Below, piece by piece: positions 3,705 through 5,540 of a stretch of DNA of 5,540 nucleotides; position 1 is the first letter of the stretch, and every line of letters starts with the position of its first letter. The notes under the pieces were generated by a model. That model ran no database searches. It was not told the origin of the DNA and saw only the letters and a program-made list of their open reading frames with translations. The stretch is taken from positions 1-5,540 of the forward strand of contig CASBQM010000849.1 in assembly GCA_949127645.1 (NCBI GenBank). The letters are read 5' to 3'. This DNA comes from Synechococcales cyanobacterium PMM_0036. GTDB taxonomy: Bacteria; Cyanobacteriota; Cyanobacteriia; Elainellales; Elainellaceae. The position numbers were made by a program, and so were the translations under genes.

Positions 3705-5540
3705 CTACCAGCTATCCCAATCCAGATTAAAAATTGACGTATCAGGAAATTCGATCGGGTTCTCTTGGGCAATTAGCTGAGCCTGTAATTTTTGCAGTAA
3801 TGGCTCTGGGTTAGGAAGCTGATCGACCAGCTCGTAAGGAAAGACATTTTCAGTCAGCGCAAAGGCTGCCGCTGTGCCTGCCGCTGCACCTGCCGACCAC
3901 TCGAAAGAATGCACCCGATAAGCTGCTGCTGCCACAAAACTGGTCGCAATACTTTTGCCTGTAACCAGCAAATTGTCAATTTTTTGCGGAATCATGGCGC
4001 GTAAGGGAATCTGCGCTGGATAAGCCGGGCCATGAGCGCGCCGTATGCCTTCTCTTTCTGTATTGCCAGGAGCTTCTGGAGGAGAAAGCGTCATGCAGGG
4101 ATGAAAGTCGATCGCATATTGCGAGATACCTACTGAATCAGGATAGATTCTGGAGCGAGTGCGTCGCATAATCTGCTCAGAAGGCGTATTTTTGATTGCT
4201 ACTTCTGCCGGACGTGCTGAGAGAGCCGTCCAAAGGGCGCGATACATCCGATCGGGCAGAGCAGTCTGATAGTAAGGATCAAGGTAATCGACTTTAGAAA
4301 TATCAATTTCTGAAATGCCAAAACCCTCATCGTAGCCAAAGGCAGGTCGCCCAATAATCCGTCGCCCTTCACGCATATAGGGATACTTTGACAGACCGTG
4401 AGCCGTCCCCATGGGCGCTTCAAAGCCAGAGAGGAAGCGATGATTGGGCGCGGGTTGCTTTACGCCTTCCCCAAGCTGCGAATCAGTGGTGCCTGCTACC
4501 AGCCAGTGATAGAAACCGAAAGCATTTTCTTCGCCCTTGCGTAGGGTTTCAGTTCGCAGCCCTCCCATCCATCCGCCGGGTACTAGTTCGCCGCGCTGCT
4601 CTAACTGTTCGCGGGTGTAAATTAAGTTATCAGCAGCCGTGCCGGGGCGGTAGTCGTTGCCCCAAGTCCAGTTTTGCATAGAGATGTCGCCCGGTTTTGA
4701 CTGCGACACCCCAAAGGCTTTTTGTGGCGATCGCGGCTTAGGACTTAGAATTCGCCGATAGGTAAATACATAGTCAAAATAGTCGTTATTCGATCGCGCC
4801 TTCTCGTAGCTGTAGTAAGGTTCGTACTGCGAATAAAACGATGGAGTCGTCTGAGGCTGAGGCTCTTGAGTACGCTCCATGGCAAAAGTGTAGGTGAAGC
4901 CTTGAGTACAATAGGGATCGCCCGTGGCGCTGGGAGACGAAGGATCAAGGTAAGAGAGCGGATCGATGCCCAGACGGTAGGGGACATCAGCAAGGGCAAT
5001 CAGTTCGCCTGTTTCGGTAGCATCAATAATAAACCATTGAGCAGCAGACGAGCTTTGCTCAGGCTTAGGCACAAAGCGGATGATAGTTTTGGTAAAGCGA
5101 TCGGAATCTTCGGAGCGGTAAGTGTCCTCGATCGTTTCAGACAAAGTTTCAGTATTCAGAGGCGGCGCACCGGGAGCGGGATTATGCTGGATGGCGATCG
5201 CCCCCTCAATTTGCTTGCCGTCGGCGCTCAGGTGCAGATCTTTGATTATCGTTGAGGGAAACCACTTCAGCTCTCCCTTACCCACTTTGGCGGCATCCTG
5301 TAGCTCTTGCCAGAGAATGGCGTGAGCATCTTTGGGCAAAAAACAGGACGCACTAACCCAGCAGTCGCCCGGATTCAGCCTTCTGTACTTTTTCTCAATT
5401 CTCTGCCGGAGCTGCTTGTAGCCCCGCGAGTAAAATAGCTCCTCTCGCTGCCGCTTAGCTTCATCGAGTGCCGAGGTGCCCTGGGAAGAAATTTGTCCGC
5501 CTAGCCAGTCGGTGATTTCTGTCAGACAAACGGTACGTCC
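3705..5540 (-). CDS. FAD-dependent oxidoreductase of the FAD_oxidored type, N-terminus cut by the window edge
   Basis: Seen: the frame is open from the right edge to TAG at 3705-3707, 611 residues. The first visible residues, GRTVCLTEITDWLGGQ, continue the Rossmann unit that follows a GxGxxG motif, so the true start lies only some 30 codons beyond the edge. A TTG at 5337-5339 could start a shorter protein, but the conserved sequence upstream of it argues against that. Other landmarks, counted from the edge: FIIDATETGEL (about 170-180, the DATG-like FAD motif), YPYMREGRRIIG (about 386-397, the conserved RE-RR segment), and IDNLLVTGKS followed by FVAAAAYRVHSFEWSAGAAAG (about 521-555, the C-terminal FAD-binding segment). 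The stretch from about 225 to 330, rich in Tyr, Pro and Ser, is less familiar. Known: PF12831 proteins bind FAD, but substrates vary and most are unassigned. It is convergent with guanine deaminase, so co-regulation is not implied, and a role in purine oxidation is only a guess. Confidence 0.9.
   Translation of the reverse strand, partial: GRTVCLTEITDWLGGQISSQGTSALDEAKRQREELFYSRGYKQLRQRIEKKYRRLNPGDCWVSASCFLPKDAHAILWQELQDAAKVGKGELKWFPSTIIKDLHLSADGKQIEGAIAIQHNPAPGAPPLNTETLSETIEDTYRSEDSDRFTKTIIRFVPKPEQSSSAAQWFIIDATETGELIALADVPYRLGIDPLSYLDPSSPSATGDPYCTQGFTYTFAMERTQEPQPQTTPSFYSQYEPYYSYEKARSNNDYFDYVFTYRRILSPKPRSPQKAFGVSQSKPGDISMQNWTWGNDYRPGTAADNLIYTREQLEQRGELVPGGWMGGLRTETLRKGEENAFGFYHWLVAGTTDSQLGEGVKQPAPNHRFLSGFEAPMGTAHGLSKYPYMREGRRIIGRPAFGYDEGFGISEIDISKVDYLDPYYQTALPDRMYRALWTALSARPAEVAIKNTPSEQIMRRTRSRIYPDSVGISQYAIDFHPCMTLSPPEAPGNTEREGIRRAHGPAYPAQIPLRAMIPQKIDNLLVTGKSIATSFVAAAAYRVHSFEWSAGAAAGTAAAFALTENVFPYELVDQLPNPEPLLQKLQAQLIAQENPIEFPDTSIFNLDWDSW

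Larger units (their letters stand above)
2110..5201. repeat. six dispersed HIP1 octamers (GCGATCGC)
   Basis: Seen: perfect copies at 2110-2117, 2524-2531, 2973-2980, 3195-3202, 4727-4734 and 5194-5201, all inside coding sequence. Other sites such as 3646-3653 or 3676-3683 are one base off (GCGATCGG-like). Chance expectation for an octamer in 5.5 kb is about 0.1. Known: HIP1 is a highly over-represented palindrome in many cyanobacterial genomes. None lies in the left 2.1 kb, where only partial matches occur. Confidence 0.9.

Noticed and set aside
4199..5325. Frames at 4199-4423 and 4745-4999 (minus) and 4388-4681, 4866-5255, 5122-5325 (plus)
   Set aside because: They are other-frame readings of the FAD oxidoreductase gene; the arginine- and serine-rich products are typical of out-of-frame translation.
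5337..5339. TTG as the start of the FAD oxidoreductase
   Set aside because: The same frame is open to the window edge and the 67 residues upstream carry conserved family sequence, so the true start is outside the window.
1..5540. Mobile element, CRISPR array, tRNA or rRNA gene
   Set aside because: No transposase-like frame, regularly spaced long repeats, or RNA-gene signature was seen on either strand.

Overview
The window looks like chromosomal DNA of a cyanobacterium. Six perfect copies of the octamer GCGATCGC (the HIP1 repeat of cyanobacteria) fall in 5.5 kb where far less than one is expected by chance, further CGATCG cores are scattered about, the AAA ATPase is of the cyanobacterial/plastid Ycf46 type, and the genes mostly lack clear Shine-Dalgarno sequences. 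Genus and species cannot be named from this alone.

Layout, left to right. Positions 1-1231 (minus strand) hold the first 410 codons of a Ycf46-like AAA ATPase whose C-terminus runs off the left edge. Upstream of it on the same strand, 1327-1674 encodes a small ribbon-helix-helix (CopG-type) protein with a cysteine-containing tail. The two are probably co-transcribed from a promoter near 1710-1739. A perfect 12-bp palindrome (1691-1702) lies at the predicted transcription start and a 6+6 bp inverted repeat (1732-1745) overlaps the -35 box, so autoregulation by the ribbon-helix-helix protein is a reasonable guess. A 7-bp hairpin spans the stop codon of the small gene.

Positions 1794-2180 (minus) encode 5-hydroxyisourate hydrolase, and 2316-3662 (plus) encode guanine deaminase. 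They diverge from a 135-bp intergenic region with a 6+6 bp inverted repeat (2263-2278). Both enzymes belong to purine breakdown: guanine deaminase makes xanthine and ammonia, and 5-hydroxyisourate hydrolase acts after urate oxidation. The enzymes between them (xanthine dehydrogenase, urate oxidase) are not in the window, so the pathway must be completed elsewhere if it runs here. The natural reading is use of purines as a nitrogen source.

Positions 3705-5540 (minus, convergent with guanine deaminase, 42 bp apart) hold 611 codons of an FAD-dependent oxidoreductase of the FAD_oxidored type, cut at its N-terminus by the right edge just after where the dinucleotide-binding motif should be. Its substrate is unknown. 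No RNA gene, insertion sequence, CRISPR array or gene-free stretch above 300 bases was found. The region reads mostly as ordinary chromosome; the points most worth a second look are the ribbon-helix-helix/Ycf46 pair with its palindromes and the purine gene pair.
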